DNA from: an uncultured Gammaproteobacteria bacterium
Lineage (GTDB): Bacteria > Pseudomonadota > Gammaproteobacteria > Xanthomonadales > Xanthomonadaceae
Direction: 5' to 3'
NCBI GenBank assembly: GCA_946885735.1
Contig: CAMPGW010000113.1
Span: forward strand, 1 to 6,468
Length of the DNA: 6,468 bases
How positions within the stretch are numbered: position 1 is the stretch's first letter; each line of letters opens with the position of its first letter. Below the pieces are notes generated by a model, which was not told the origin of the DNA, made no database searches, and saw only the letters and a list, made by a program, of their open reading frames with translations. The translations under genes were made by a program, and so were the position numbers. Below are positions 1 through 6,468 of this stretch, one piece after another.

Positions 1-55
1 GAGCAGAAGACTTTTAATCTTTTGGTCCCGAGTTCGAGTCTCGGACGACCCACCA
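1..55 (+). tRNA. tRNA-Lys (anticodon UUU), 5' end cut by the window edge
   Basis: This decodes AAA and AAG lysine codons. The window opens on the 3' strand of the D stem (GAGC, 1-4). The anticodon stem is GAAGA (6-10) with TCTTT (18-22), closing the 7-base loop CTTTTAA (11-17) with anticodon TTT at 13-15. The variable loop is 23-27. The T stem CCGAG (28-32) pairs with CTCGG (40-44) around the TTCGAGT loop (33-39). The 3' acceptor strand ACGACCC (45-51) is followed by discriminator A52 and an encoded CCA (53-55). The acceptor strand matches the 5' GGGTCGT found in E. coli-type tRNA-Lys. The missing part is the 5' acceptor strand and most of the D arm. All visible stems pair, so the gene looks functional. 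Confidence 0.96.
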
Positions 56-89
56 CCCCGGACCTCCCCGCCAGACCCAACCGCCGCTG

Positions 90-138
90 AAGTACCCCTG
101 CGCATGGGGGCTTCCCCACCGGCGGGGCAGGGGTATTT
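90..138 (+). terminator. Long inverted repeat downstream of tRNA-Lys, possible terminator
   Basis: AAGTACCCCTGC (90-101) pairs with GCAGGGGTATTT (127-138), giving 12 pairs of which one is a G-T wobble. A smaller hairpin, TGGGG (105-109) with CCCCA (114-118) around a GCTT loop, fits inside its loop. It begins 35 bases after the CCA end of tRNA-Lys, a sensible place for transcript termination. The only T-rich stretch (TATTT) is part of the stem and is followed by CCCC, so it is not a textbook intrinsic terminator. It could equally be a processing or leader structure of the protease transcript. Confidence 0.45.
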
Positions 139-146
139 CCCCATGC
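102..146 (+). repeat. Second inverted repeat, interlocked with the 90-138 repeat
   Basis: GCATGGGG (102-109) is the exact reverse complement of CCCCATGC (139-146). Each arm directly abuts an arm of the 90-138 repeat, so the arm order is A-B-A'-B' with no spacer between A and B or between A' and B'. The B pairing therefore crosses the A pairing and also competes with the small hairpin at 105-118. With no connecting loops, both long stems are unlikely to form fully together in RNA. Alternative structures, or a duplicated and inverted module, are more plausible than a stable pseudoknot. Confidence 0.6.
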
Positions 147-205
147 CACGCCGGTGCGCGCGGGCGGACAGTCATTGCACCCTCCCCAGTCCCCCCGGGT
201 GCCTC

Positions 206-2296
206 ATGAACCGCAACTCCAACCCCCGCACCAATCGCGCCCCGCTGGCGCTCGCCGTGGCGATGGCCATCGCGCTGCCGGCCGGCGCGCAGGCCGACGC
301 CCTCATCTCCAGTGACCTGCAGTCGCGCCTGGCCACGACCGGCGTGCACGAGGTCATCGTCACCTTCAGCGACCGTTCGCAGATGTCGCGCCTGTCCACG
401 CTCACCACCAAGCTGCGCCTGCTCAAGGAACTGCCGATGGCCGGCGCCGTGCTGACCAGCGCGCAGGTCAAGCAGGTCGCCAGCTGGGACGGCGTCGAGA
501 GCGTCTACTACAACGCGCCGCTGAAGTTCTTCAACTACGGCGCCGGCCAGTACACCGGCGGGCACGTCGTCCATGACGGCATCGGCTTGAAGGGCAAGGG
601 CCAGACCATCGCCGTGATCGACTCCGGCATCGATGGTACGCACCCCGACACCGCCTTCGGCAAGACGGTGGTGCAGAACGTGAAGATCGTCGGCGACCTC
701 GACCTCACCGGCGTCAACCTCTACCTGGAGAACGTCGCCGACACCGACACCAGCAGCGGCCACGGCAGCCATGTCGCCGGCATCGTCGCCGGCACCGGCG
801 AGGCGTCGGTGAACGACCCGCGCCGCCCGCGTTATTTCGCCGGCATCGCGCCCGAGGCCAAGCTCATCGGCCTGAGCACCGGCGAGGGCATCAACATCCT
901 GTTCGGTCTGGAGGCCTTCGACTACGCGCTGGCCAACCAGCAGCGCTACGGCATCGACATCATCACCAATTCCTGGGGCAGCTCGGTGAGCGTGTACGAC
1001 CCCAACAGCCCGATCAACAAGGCCAGCTACGAGGCGTATCGCCGCGGCATGGTGGTGGCCTTCGCGGCCGGCAACGACGGTCCCGCCGAGGACACCATCA
1101 ATCCGTACGCGCTGGTGCCGTGGGTGATCAACGTCGGCTCCGGCACCAAGGCCGGCGATCTGTCGGACTTCTCCAGCCAGGGCGTGCCGGGCGACTTCTA
1201 CAAGCACATCGACATCGTCGCTCCGGGCTCGAGCATCCAGTCCACCAAGGCGATCGGCACGCCGCTGCCGTGGACCGGTCCGGTGCTGGACACGACCGAC
1301 CCGACCTATTCGGCCTACTACGCCACGCTGAGCGGCACCAGCATGGCCACGCCCTTCGTGGCGGGCACGGCGGCGTTGCTGCTGGAGGCCAACCCCGAGC
1401 TGTCGCCCGACCAGATCGAGATGATCCTGATGCAGACGGCCAAGCCGATGCCCTATGGCTACCACGAGGTCGGCACCGGCTACATCGACGTGCTGGCCGC
1501 GGTGGACCTGGCGAGCAAGACCGTCGGCACGCGGCAGGGCTTCCTGCAGGGCGTGACGGCCTGGTCGAGCCAGGGCAAGTGGAACGCGCTCGCCGACGGC
1601 GATGCGCTGGCCGCGTATTCCGGGAGCTGGTCGTCGGTGTCGCTGGCGGGCGCGACCGACGGCAGCTACAAGAAGGCGAGCGTCCACAAGAAGTCGGTGC
1701 CGCGCGTGGGCTTCGCCTTCCAGGGCCGTGACCTGCAGATACAGTACCCGCGTGACCCGAAGGGCGGCCTGGCCGACGTGTACGTGGACGGCCTGTATCG
1801 CGGCACGATCAATTTCTACTCGGCCACCGCCGGCGCCACCGGGCGCTTCCCGTTCCGCACGCCGGGCGCCGGCCTGCACATGGTCGAGATCCGCGGCACC
1901 AAGGGCAACGTCTACTTCGACGGCGCGCTGGTGGACGGGAAGCTGTTCCCGACCACCACGAAGCTGGTGGACGAAACGCAGACCTTCACCGGGCTGATGG
2001 GTCCGTCGGCGGAAAATCTCGAGATCGACGAGTATCCGATCACCGTTGGCAACGACGTCACCACGATCAAGGCCTCGGTGTCCTGGACTGGCGGCGTGGA
2101 CATCGACTTCGCGCTGGTGGATCCGGATGGCGTCGAGGTGTCCACGGGCGCAACCCTGGCCAACCCGGAAGTGATCGAGTACGCGGTGACCCGCCCGGGC
2201 ACCTACACCTACCGGGTGAAGGGTTATGCCACCGTGCTCGCCAACTACACGCTGACCAGCACCCAGACGCGGGCCGTCACCACGGTCGCGCAGTGA
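206..2296 (+). CDS. Exported subtilisin-like serine protease (peptidase family S8) with C-terminal beta-rich domains
   Basis: This is a 696-residue secreted endopeptidase precursor. The start at 206 is chosen because it opens a standard signal peptide: basic N-terminus (R3, R8, R11), hydrophobic core at about 12-25, and an AxA-type site near A30 (AGAQA-D). An I9-like prodomain follows at about 33-115 (HEVIVTFSD near its start). The S8 catalytic domain spans about 125-436. Its triad is D139 (AVIDSGIDGTHP), H186 (SGHGSHVAG) and S379 (SGTSMATPF), with oxyanion-hole N290 (AAGNDG), so the enzyme looks active. A beta-sandwich-like domain at about 450-575 contains YVDGLYRGTINFYSA at 526-540. A PPC-like (pre-peptidase C-terminal) domain covers about 617-686. 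The whole precursor has no cysteine, which fits folding outside the cytoplasm without disulfides. In xanthomonads such proteases are typically type II secretion substrates; that route is inferred. The gene is monocistronic, convergent with its right neighbour, and has only a weak ribosome-binding site. The exact natural substrate cannot be told. Confidence 0.93.
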   Translation: MNRNSNPRTNRAPLALAVAMAIALPAGAQADALISSDLQSRLATTGVHEVIVTFSDRSQMSRLSTLTTKLRLLKELPMAGAVLTSAQVKQVASWDGVESVYYNAPLKFFNYGAGQYTGGHVVHDGIGLKGKGQTIAVIDSGIDGTHPDTAFGKTVVQNVKIVGDLDLTGVNLYLENVADTDTSSGHGSHVAGIVAGTGEASVNDPRRPRYFAGIAPEAKLIGLSTGEGINILFGLEAFDYALANQQRYGIDIITNSWGSSVSVYDPNSPINKASYEAYRRGMVVAFAAGNDGPAEDTINPYALVPWVINVGSGTKAGDLSDFSSQGVPGDFYKHIDIVAPGSSIQSTKAIGTPLPWTGPVLDTTDPTYSAYYATLSGTSMATPFVAGTAALLLEANPELSPDQIEMILMQTAKPMPYGYHEVGTGYIDVLAAVDLASKTVGTRQGFLQGVTAWSSQGKWNALADGDALAAYSGSWSSVSLAGATDGSYKKASVHKKSVPRVGFAFQGRDLQIQYPRDPKGGLADVYVDGLYRGTINFYSATAGATGRFPFRTPGAGLHMVEIRGTKGNVYFDGALVDGKLFPTTTKLVDETQTFTGLMGPSAENLEIDEYPITVGNDVTTIKASVSWTGGVDIDFALVDPDGVEVSTGATLANPEVIEYAVTRPGTYTYRVKGYATVLANYTLTSTQTRAVTTVAQ

Positions 2297-2316
2297 CGCC
2301 CTGGTCGGGCGTGGGT

Positions 2317-2344
2317 CACGGACGGGGCGGCGCGCCCGTCCGTG
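2317..2344. terminator. GC-rich hairpin between convergent genes, probable shared terminator
   Basis: CACGGACGGG (2317-2326) and CCCGTCCGTG (2335-2344) form a perfect 10-bp stem with an 8-base loop. It begins 20 bases after the protease stop codon. Its other edge is 3 bases from the stop codon of the minus-strand membrane protein gene at 2348, so both transcripts would run into it. Neither side has a T-tract, so classical Rho-independent termination is doubtful. It may block readthrough, protect 3' ends, or work together with Rho. Confidence 0.7.
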
Positions 2345-2347
2345 GCC

Positions 2348-4471
2348 TCAGGGATCGAGATGGCGCAGCTTCACGGCGACGATCCCGAGCCCGATGACGC
2401 GGGCGTCATCGTTGACGCCCGCATCCTTCGGCGAGATCGCATCGGGGAAACCGAACGTTACCCGCAGTCGCGAGGGCTCCGGCGCGACGAGGTCGGCGGG
2501 CACCAGGACGCGGCGGCGGTCGTCCGGGTCTCCCGGGGCGTAATGCCAGCGCGCGAGTTCGCGGCCGCCGACCGAGACGATCACGTCCTGCGCTTCGTGT
2601 CCGACGGCAAGGAAAGCCGAGCCCCGCACCTCGAGTTCGACGCCTCGCGCCGCCGCCCCGGGGTCCAGCGGAATCGTCAATTGCGCCGTGTCGCCCAGTG
2701 ACCACGTCCCCCATGCTTCATTGACCGACCAGCCCGCTCCCAGCAGCCCGGTGCCAGCCTCGCCGGACTTGAAGCCCCAGCCCGCGCCGAGCGGACGGGC
2801 GAGGGCGCGACGCCGCGCCTCGTCGAGCAGGCGCGGTTCGCATGTTCGGCAGCCACCTGGCGCGAACACGTGGACGCCATCGACGTCACCGACGAAGGCC
2901 GCGCCCGTAGCCGCGGCCAGCAGGCGCTGCCAGCGGCCTTCGTCCTGGATCACGTAGAGCGCTTGGGCGTCCGCCGGGCCCTGCTGGAGTTCACGGTCGC
3001 GGCGCGCCTGGGCCTCGGCCTGCCGTTGCGCGTCAACGCGCGCAACCGAAAGCGCGCCGCTGTCCAGACCGTGGCGCATGGACAGGTCGGCGAGCCGCAG
3101 CCACTGGTCCGGATTGTTGCGCGGAGGCACGAGCACCAGGCGCTCGCGGCCCCGCGCGAGCGGCGCCCACAGCGGCGAGTCCAGGCCGGGCGCCCAGGCC
3201 GGCGCCCTTGCCAGCAGCGTGCCGAAGTGGCGCCAGCTGCCCACGCCGTCCACGACCTGCAGCGCCAGCGCGCCGGCGAGCAGCAGCCGCGCCTGCGTCG
3301 GCGACAGCCGCCGCGCGAGGATCGCGAGGATCGCCAGGTACAGCAGGTAGACCACCGGCCAGGCGAAGCGGCCCGAGACGCGGAAGGCGCGGGTCAGCGG
3401 CGCGAGCGCATCGGGAATCGGATAGGACAGCACTTCGCGCGTGCCGAGCGCGACCTGGTTCGACGCCGCCCACGCCAGCAGGACGACGGACAGCGCTATC
3501 AGCGGTGCGAGCGTGCGCCAGCGCAGCGGGCCCAGCCGTCGGTCCGCCAACGCCACGCCCGCCGCCAGCAGCGCCAGCACGATCATGCCGCTGCCGATGA
3601 AGGCGAAACCCTCGTAGTCGCCCGGGCCACCGGCGCGGTCGGGGATCCAGCGGGACCATAGCCCGTCGGAATCGATCGGCGACAGCAGGTTCATGTGGTA
3701 CAGGCCGAAGTCGGTCTGGCTGATGCCGACACCCTTGACACCGCCGACCATGAAGTAGCCGGCCGCCCACATCAGCAGGCCGACGACCGCCATCGCCGCC
3801 GCGAACAGGCCCGCGGTCGCGAGCGGACTGCGCTGGCGCAGCCAGAGCCGCTGCAGCAGGTCCGCGCCGAACACCGCCAGGCACATCACCAGCAGGTAGG
3901 CGTGCACCAGCGATGCGACTGCGAGCAGGGCGATCCACGCGCGCCGCGGCGCATCGGGGCGCAGGTAGGCATCGAGCGCCGCGAGCAGCAGCCAGTGGCT
4001 GGCCAGGGCGTAATGGCCCATCAGCCGCTGGCAGACGATCGGCGCGATCGCGAAAAAGGCCGCGCCGGCCAGTGCCATCCAGCGATCGTCCGTGACGCGA
4101 CGCGAGAGGCGCCAGCCGAACCAGCCTTGCAGCATGAAGCACAGCGCCAGCCACAGGCCGAAATACTGGAAGTAGGGCGGCAGCCAGGCCGAGAAGGGCT
4201 TGAACAGGAAGGCCAGCAGCGGCACCGAATCGGAGAACACGATCGAGCTGCCGAGCTCGAGGCCGTAGCCGGGATTGGCGCCCAGCGGCCACTGCCACAA
4301 CGGCGTCTGCCGGAAGTACTGCCAGCCCAGCCAGCCCGCGCCGGGATCGCCCTTCATCAGCCAATCGGTGTAGGTCGGCCAGACGATCGCTCCACCGCCG
4401 CTGTAGAGAAGGAAGGCGGCGAGGCCGATCAGCGCGGCGAGGGCGGGATCGAAACGCGCGCTGCGGATCAC
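2348..4471 (-). CDS. Multi-pass membrane protein of the DUF6311 type, putative GT-C-fold glycosyltransferase
   Basis: This is a 707-residue inner-membrane protein. The GTG start at 4471-4469 overlaps the recQ stop as GTGA and has AGGAGG ten bases upstream. The frame stays open far upstream inside recQ, but the next ATG downstream (codon 39) would lose the first membrane helix. About 9-10 hydrophobic helices run from residue 10 to 410, with the first at about 10-30. A long loop between helices 1 and 2 holds [10 protein letters not shown] (61-70) and FSDSVPL (79-85), with acidic residues D36, D42, E72 and D81. This layout resembles GT-C enzymes, which bind polyprenyl-linked sugars through acidic residues in the first periplasmic loop. 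Another conserved-looking patch is RVSGRFAWP (364-372). Residues 413-540 are soluble with an alpha/beta pattern. C541-R-T-C544 is a CxxC pair. The tail, about 575-700, is beta-rich, starting at [12 protein letters not shown] (580-591) and ending with [10 protein letters not shown] (676-685), like C-terminal domains of other envelope glycosyltransferases. Membership of DUF6311 is recognition from memory. A role in cell-surface glycan assembly is inference, and the substrate is unknown. Confidence 0.85.
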   Translation of the reverse strand: MIRSARFDPALAALIGLAAFLLYSGGGAIVWPTYTDWLMKGDPGAGWLGWQYFRQTPLWQWPLGANPGYGLELGSSIVFSDSVPLLAFLFKPFSAWLPPYFQYFGLWLALCFMLQGWFGWRLSRRVTDDRWMALAGAAFFAIAPIVCQRLMGHYALASHWLLLAALDAYLRPDAPRRAWIALLAVASLVHAYLLVMCLAVFGADLLQRLWLRQRSPLATAGLFAAAMAVVGLLMWAAGYFMVGGVKGVGISQTDFGLYHMNLLSPIDSDGLWSRWIPDRAGGPGDYEGFAFIGSGMIVLALLAAGVALADRRLGPLRWRTLAPLIALSVVLLAWAASNQVALGTREVLSYPIPDALAPLTRAFRVSGRFAWPVVYLLYLAILAILARRLSPTQARLLLAGALALQVVDGVGSWRHFGTLLARAPAWAPGLDSPLWAPLARGRERLVLVPPRNNPDQWLRLADLSMRHGLDSGALSVARVDAQRQAEAQARRDRELQQGPADAQALYVIQDEGRWQRLLAAATGAAFVGDVDGVHVFAPGGCRTCEPRLLDEARRRALARPLGAGWGFKSGEAGTGLLGAGWSVNEAWGTWSLGDTAQLTIPLDPGAAARGVELEVRGSAFLAVGHEAQDVIVSVGGRELARWHYAPGDPDDRRRVLVPADLVAPEPSRLRVTFGFPDAISPKDAGVNDDARVIGLGIVAVKLRHLDP

Positions 4472-6279
4472 GTGGCCTCGGCCTCCTGCAGCACCGCCAG
4501 CATGCGCTCCCCGTAGCGATCGAGCTTGGACGCGCCGACCCCGTTGATGCGACCGAGCTCGTCGAGCGTGGCGGGGCGCTGCGTGGCCATCTCGCGCAAG
4601 GTGCTGTCGTGGAAGATCACGTAGGCGGGCAGGTTCTGTTCGCGGGCGAGGCCGGCGCGCAGGGCTCGCAGTTCCTCGAACACGGCGGCGTCGGCGGCGT
4701 TGAGCAGGGCGTCGGCGCGCGTGGCCGAAGCGCTGCGGGCGCCGCGGTCGCGCTTGCGCTCCTGCTCGCGGCGCAATAGCACGGATTGCTCGCCGCGCAG
4801 CACCGGCCGCGCCGCGGCGGTCAGGCGCAGCGCGCCGAAGCCTTCCGCGTCCACCTCCAGCAGCCCCATCGCCACCAGCTGGCGGAACACGCCTTTCCAT
4901 TGCCGCGCGTCGAGGTCCTGGCCGATGCCGTAGGTGCTCAGCTGCCGGTGTCCGAACTGCGCGATGCGCTCGGTGTCGGCGCCGCGCAGGATGTCCACCA
5001 GGTGGGCGGCGCCGAAGCGCTGGCCGCTGCGGAACACGCAGCTCAGGGCCTTGCGCGCGGCCTCGGTCGCGTCCCAGGTGTCCACCGGCTCCAGGCAGGT
5101 GTCGCAGTTGCCGCAGGGCTCGGCCAGCACTTCGTCGAAGTTGGCCAGCAGCACTTGCCGGCGGCAGCGCGTGGCTTCGCAGTAGCCGAGCAGGGTGTCG
5201 AGCTTGCGGCGCTCGAGCCAGCGGCGTTCCTCGCCGGCCTCGGACTCGTCGATCATCCGCCGCAGGGTGACGACGTCGCCCAGGCCGTAGGCCAGCCAGG
5301 CGTCGGCCGGCTCGCCGTCGCGGCCGGCGCGGCCGGTTTCCTGGTAATAGCCTTCGAGCGACTTCGGCAAGTCGAGGTGGGCGACGAAGCGCACGTCCGG
5401 CTTGTCGATGCCCATGCCGAAGGCGATCGTCGCGCACATGACGATGCCGTCCTCGCGCAGGAAGCGGCGCTGGTTGGCGCTGCGGGCGGCCGCGTCCATG
5501 CCGGCGTGGTAGGGCAGGGCGCGCAGGCCGTGCTGGGCGAGGAAGGCGGCGGTCTCGTCCACCTTGCGCCGCGACAGGCAATAGACGATGCCGGCATCCC
5601 CGGCGTGACCCGCGAGGAAATCCAGCAGCTGCCGCTTGGGATTGTCCTTGTGGACGATCCGGTAACGGATGTTGGGCCGGTCGAAGGAGCTGATGAACTG
5701 GCGCGCGTCGCCCAGCCCGAGCCGCTCGACGATCTCCTTGCGGGTCGGAGCATCGGCGGTCGCGGTGAGGGCGATCCGCGGGACCTGCGGCCAACGCTCG
5801 TGCAGCAGGTTGAGCTCGCGGTACTCGGGGCGGAAGTCGTGACCCCACTGCGAGACGCAGTGGGCCTCGTCGATCGCGAACAGCGCGATGCGGCTACGGT
5901 CGAGCAGGCCGAGGAAACGCTCGGTGAGCAGGCGTTCGGGGGCGACGTAGAGCAGGTCGAGGTCGCCACCGAGCAGGGCGCGCTCGACCTCCGCGGCCTC
6001 GCCGGTGGACAGGCTCGAGTTCAGGAAGGCAGCACGCACCCCCAACTGCCCGAGCGCCTCGACCTGGTCCTGCATCAATGCGATCAGCGGCGACACCACG
6101 ATCGCGGTGCCTTCGCGCAGCAGCGCCGGCACCTGGTAGCACAAGGACTTGCCGCCGCCGGTGGGCATCAGCACCAGCGCGTCGCCGCCGGCGACGAGGT
6201 GCTGGACGATGTCTTCCTGCGGGCCGCGGAAGTTCGGATAGCCGAATACGCGGTGGAGGATGTCTTGCGCGGGGGTCAT
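4468..6279 (-). CDS. recQ: ATP-dependent DNA helicase RecQ
   Basis: RecQ is a 3'-5' superfamily 2 helicase that unwinds forks, gaps and recombination intermediates in the RecF pathway and suppresses illegitimate recombination. The 603 residues match the usual length (609 in E. coli), so it is full length. Visible motifs are motif 0 FRGPQED (17-23), Walker A PTGGGKS (39-45), motif Ia [11 protein letters not shown] (63-73), Walker B DEAH (137-140), and the RecQ aromatic loop [13 protein letters not shown] (141-153). Motif III is LTATA (171-175), motif V is [15 protein letters not shown] (283-297), and motif VI is [12 protein letters not shown] (311-322) with the arginine finger. The zinc-binding cysteines are C372, C389, C392 and C395, with the same 17-residue first gap as E. 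coli RecQ. A winged-helix RQC domain follows (about 400-510, [14 protein letters not shown]), then an HRDC domain (about 525-600). The ATG at 6279 opens the usual [15 protein letters not shown]-terminus. There is no clear Shine-Dalgarno, and a hairpin sits just upstream. The stop overlaps the next gene by four bases. Confidence 0.97.
   Translation of the reverse strand: MTPAQDILHRVFGYPNFRGPQEDIVQHLVAGGDALVLMPTGGGKSLCYQVPALLREGTAIVVSPLIALMQDQVEALGQLGVRAAFLNSSLSTGEAAEVERALLGGDLDLLYVAPERLLTERFLGLLDRSRIALFAIDEAHCVSQWGHDFRPEYRELNLLHERWPQVPRIALTATADAPTRKEIVERLGLGDARQFISSFDRPNIRYRIVHKDNPKRQLLDFLAGHAGDAGIVYCLSRRKVDETAAFLAQHGLRALPYHAGMDAAARSANQRRFLREDGIVMCATIAFGMGIDKPDVRFVAHLDLPKSLEGYYQETGRAGRDGEPADAWLAYGLGDVVTLRRMIDESEAGEERRWLERRKLDTLLGYCEATRCRRQVLLANFDEVLAEPCGNCDTCLEPVDTWDATEAARKALSCVFRSGQRFGAAHLVDILRGADTERIAQFGHRQLSTYGIGQDLDARQWKGVFRQLVAMGLLEVDAEGFGALRLTAAARPVLRGEQSVLLRREQERKRDRGARSASATRADALLNAADAAVFEELRALRAGLAREQNLPAYVIFHDSTLREMATQRPATLDELGRINGVGASKLDRYGERMLAVLQEAEAT
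4482..4487 (-). promoter_or_regulatory. Shine-Dalgarno of the membrane protein gene, inside the recQ tail
   Basis: On the minus strand the sequence reads AGGAGG, then ten bases, then the GTG start. A second partial match, GAGG, lies four bases before GTG. This is the strongest ribosome-binding site in the window, and it settles the choice of the non-ATG start. Being embedded in the last codons of recQ, just before the overlapping stop, it points to translational coupling within one transcript. Confidence 0.8.
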
Positions 6280-6347
6280 GTCCGCAGTTTACCGGAGCGG
6301 CTTCGCGCCGCCGCCGGTAATTGCCGCCCGCAGGGTAGGAATCCGCC
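6280..6347 (-). other. dps-recQ intergenic region (68 bases)
   Basis: The spacer contains the 6289-6320 hairpin and little else. On the minus strand the end reads CCGGTAAACTGCGGAC directly before the recQ ATG. TAAACT is a four-of-six match to a -10 box and lies six bases before the ATG, which would start a nearly leaderless recQ mRNA. No TTGACA-like -35 box sits about 17 bases further upstream, so promoter status is weak. recQ may instead be expressed by readthrough from dps. Confidence 0.4.
6289..6320 (-). terminator. Hairpin after dps, possible terminator or attenuator in front of recQ
   Basis: TTACCGG (6289-6295) pairs with CCGGTAA (6314-6320), seven perfect pairs. An inner stem GCGGC (6297-6301) with GCCGC (6307-6311) is separated from it by a small internal loop and closed by a TTCGC loop. 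It begins 27 bases after the dps stop on the minus strand, a usual distance for a terminator, and ends nine bases before the recQ ATG. There is no T-tract after it, so full termination is uncertain; partial attenuation or masking of the recQ start region are alternatives. Confidence 0.5.
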
Positions 6348-6468
6348 TTATTCGAGCAGCGACCGCAACATCCAGGCCGTCTTCTCGTGTGCCTGCATGC
6401 GCGTCGTCGCCAGGTCCGCGGTGGGCTGGTCATCCGCGCCGTCGGCGCCCTGGAAGACCTCGCGGGCG
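6348..6468 (-). CDS. dps: C-terminal end of a Dps-family ferritin-like protein (partial)
   Basis: The last 39 codons of a minus-strand gene that runs off the right edge, ending in TAA at 6350-6348. The peptide reads AREVFQGADGADDQPTADL followed by a helix ending HEKTAWMLRSLLE. Dps and bacterioferritin-like DNA-protection proteins end this way: a loop rich in D, P and T, then a final helix with a basic-aromatic pattern and a terminal LE. Dps forms 12-subunit shells that oxidise and store iron with peroxide and can coat DNA in stress or starvation. The ferroxidase residues and any N-terminal DNA-binding tail lie outside the window, so DNA binding cannot be judged. It is too short for the automatic ORF threshold, but the family match looks clear. 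Confidence 0.85.
   Translation of the reverse strand, partial: AREVFQGADGADDQPTADLATTRMQAHEKTAWMLRSLLE

Larger units (their letters stand above)
56..205. other. Intergenic spacer between tRNA-Lys and the protease gene
   Basis: No gene is supported here. Positions 56-89 are C-rich and show no structure I can name. Positions 90-146 carry overlapping inverted repeats, listed separately. Positions 147-205 should hold the protease leader. They are pyrimidine-rich just before the start (CCTCCCC, then CCCCCC), and I see no convincing -35/-10 pair. The only ribosome-binding candidate before ATG 206 is a weak GGGTG at 197-201. In-frame upstream ATGs at 104 and 143 would extend the protease, but they add a peptide unlike a signal sequence and lie inside the repeat cluster. 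Confidence 0.7.

Noticed and set aside
106..164. Possible G-quadruplex from the G runs in the repeat cluster
   Set aside because: Only three runs of four or more G lie close together, and each has a nearby C-run partner, so duplex hairpins are the simpler reading.
104..205. An N-terminal extension of the protease from ATG 104
   Set aside because: It would place 34 polar and proline-rich residues before a well-formed signal peptide and start inside the inverted-repeat cluster, so the ATG at 206 is preferred.
14..1879. A 621-codon open frame antisense to the protease gene
   Set aside because: It lies opposite a gene with clear catalytic motifs, is dominated by A, G, R, V, H and D as expected from the reverse of GC-rich codons, has no recognisable domain, and runs into the tRNA gene.
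3695..4516. Open frames antisense to the membrane protein, including a 273-codon one
   Set aside because: They show the biased Q, R, A and E composition of antisense shadows in a GC-rich genome and no family motifs.
4472..5848. A 459-codon in-frame upstream extension of the membrane protein within recQ
   Set aside because: The extension is an alternate frame of recQ, arginine- and proline-rich with no domain. The GTG at 4471 with its AGGAGG and GTGA overlap explains the true start.
5894..6433. A 179-codon minus-strand frame spanning the dps-recQ gap
   Set aside because: It overlaps the end of dps and the start of recQ in another frame and is arginine-rich without a domain. Both overlapped genes are much better supported.
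1..6468. A hidden defence system, CRISPR array, insertion sequence or prophage fragment
   Set aside because: I saw no regularly spaced repeats, transposase or integrase motifs, or phage genes. RecQ here has the full standard housekeeping architecture, and its neighbours are not defence genes.

Overview
The window is very GC-rich and strongly biased to G or C at third codon positions, so long open frames appear on every strand. The best guess for the source is a high-GC gammaproteobacterium of the Xanthomonadaceae type (Lysobacter or Luteimonas-like). This rests on the enterobacterial-style tRNA-Lys(UUU), a secreted multidomain subtilase, a Dps C-terminus of the xanthomonad kind, and a DUF6311-type membrane protein. 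It is judged from recognised sequence style, not from a search.

Layout, left to right. (1) Positions 1-55 hold the 3' two-thirds of a tRNA-Lys gene cut by the window edge. (2) Positions 56-205 are a non-coding spacer with a dense set of overlapping inverted repeats (90-146). (3) A plus-strand gene (206-2296) encodes a 696-residue exported subtilisin-like protease with a prodomain and two C-terminal beta-rich domains. (4) A perfect 10-bp GC hairpin (2317-2344) fills the gap between this gene and the convergent minus-strand cluster. (5) The minus-strand cluster, read right to left, is the tail of dps (6468-6348), recQ (6279-4468) and a 707-residue multi-pass membrane protein of the DUF6311 / putative GT-C glycosyltransferase type (4471-2348). 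The last two overlap by four bases (GTGA), with a consensus Shine-Dalgarno inside the recQ tail.

How the genes fit together. Dps and RecQ both act in genome maintenance: iron sequestration and DNA shielding, and helicase-dependent recombination repair. The membrane protein has no obvious link to DNA repair but looks translationally coupled to recQ. The protease is an independent convergent unit. I found no mobile element, CRISPR array, toxin-antitoxin pair or defence cassette. The region reads as ordinary core or near-core chromosome. The items most worth a second look are the permuted inverted repeats upstream of the protease, the recQ-membrane protein coupling, and the hairpin directly in front of recQ.
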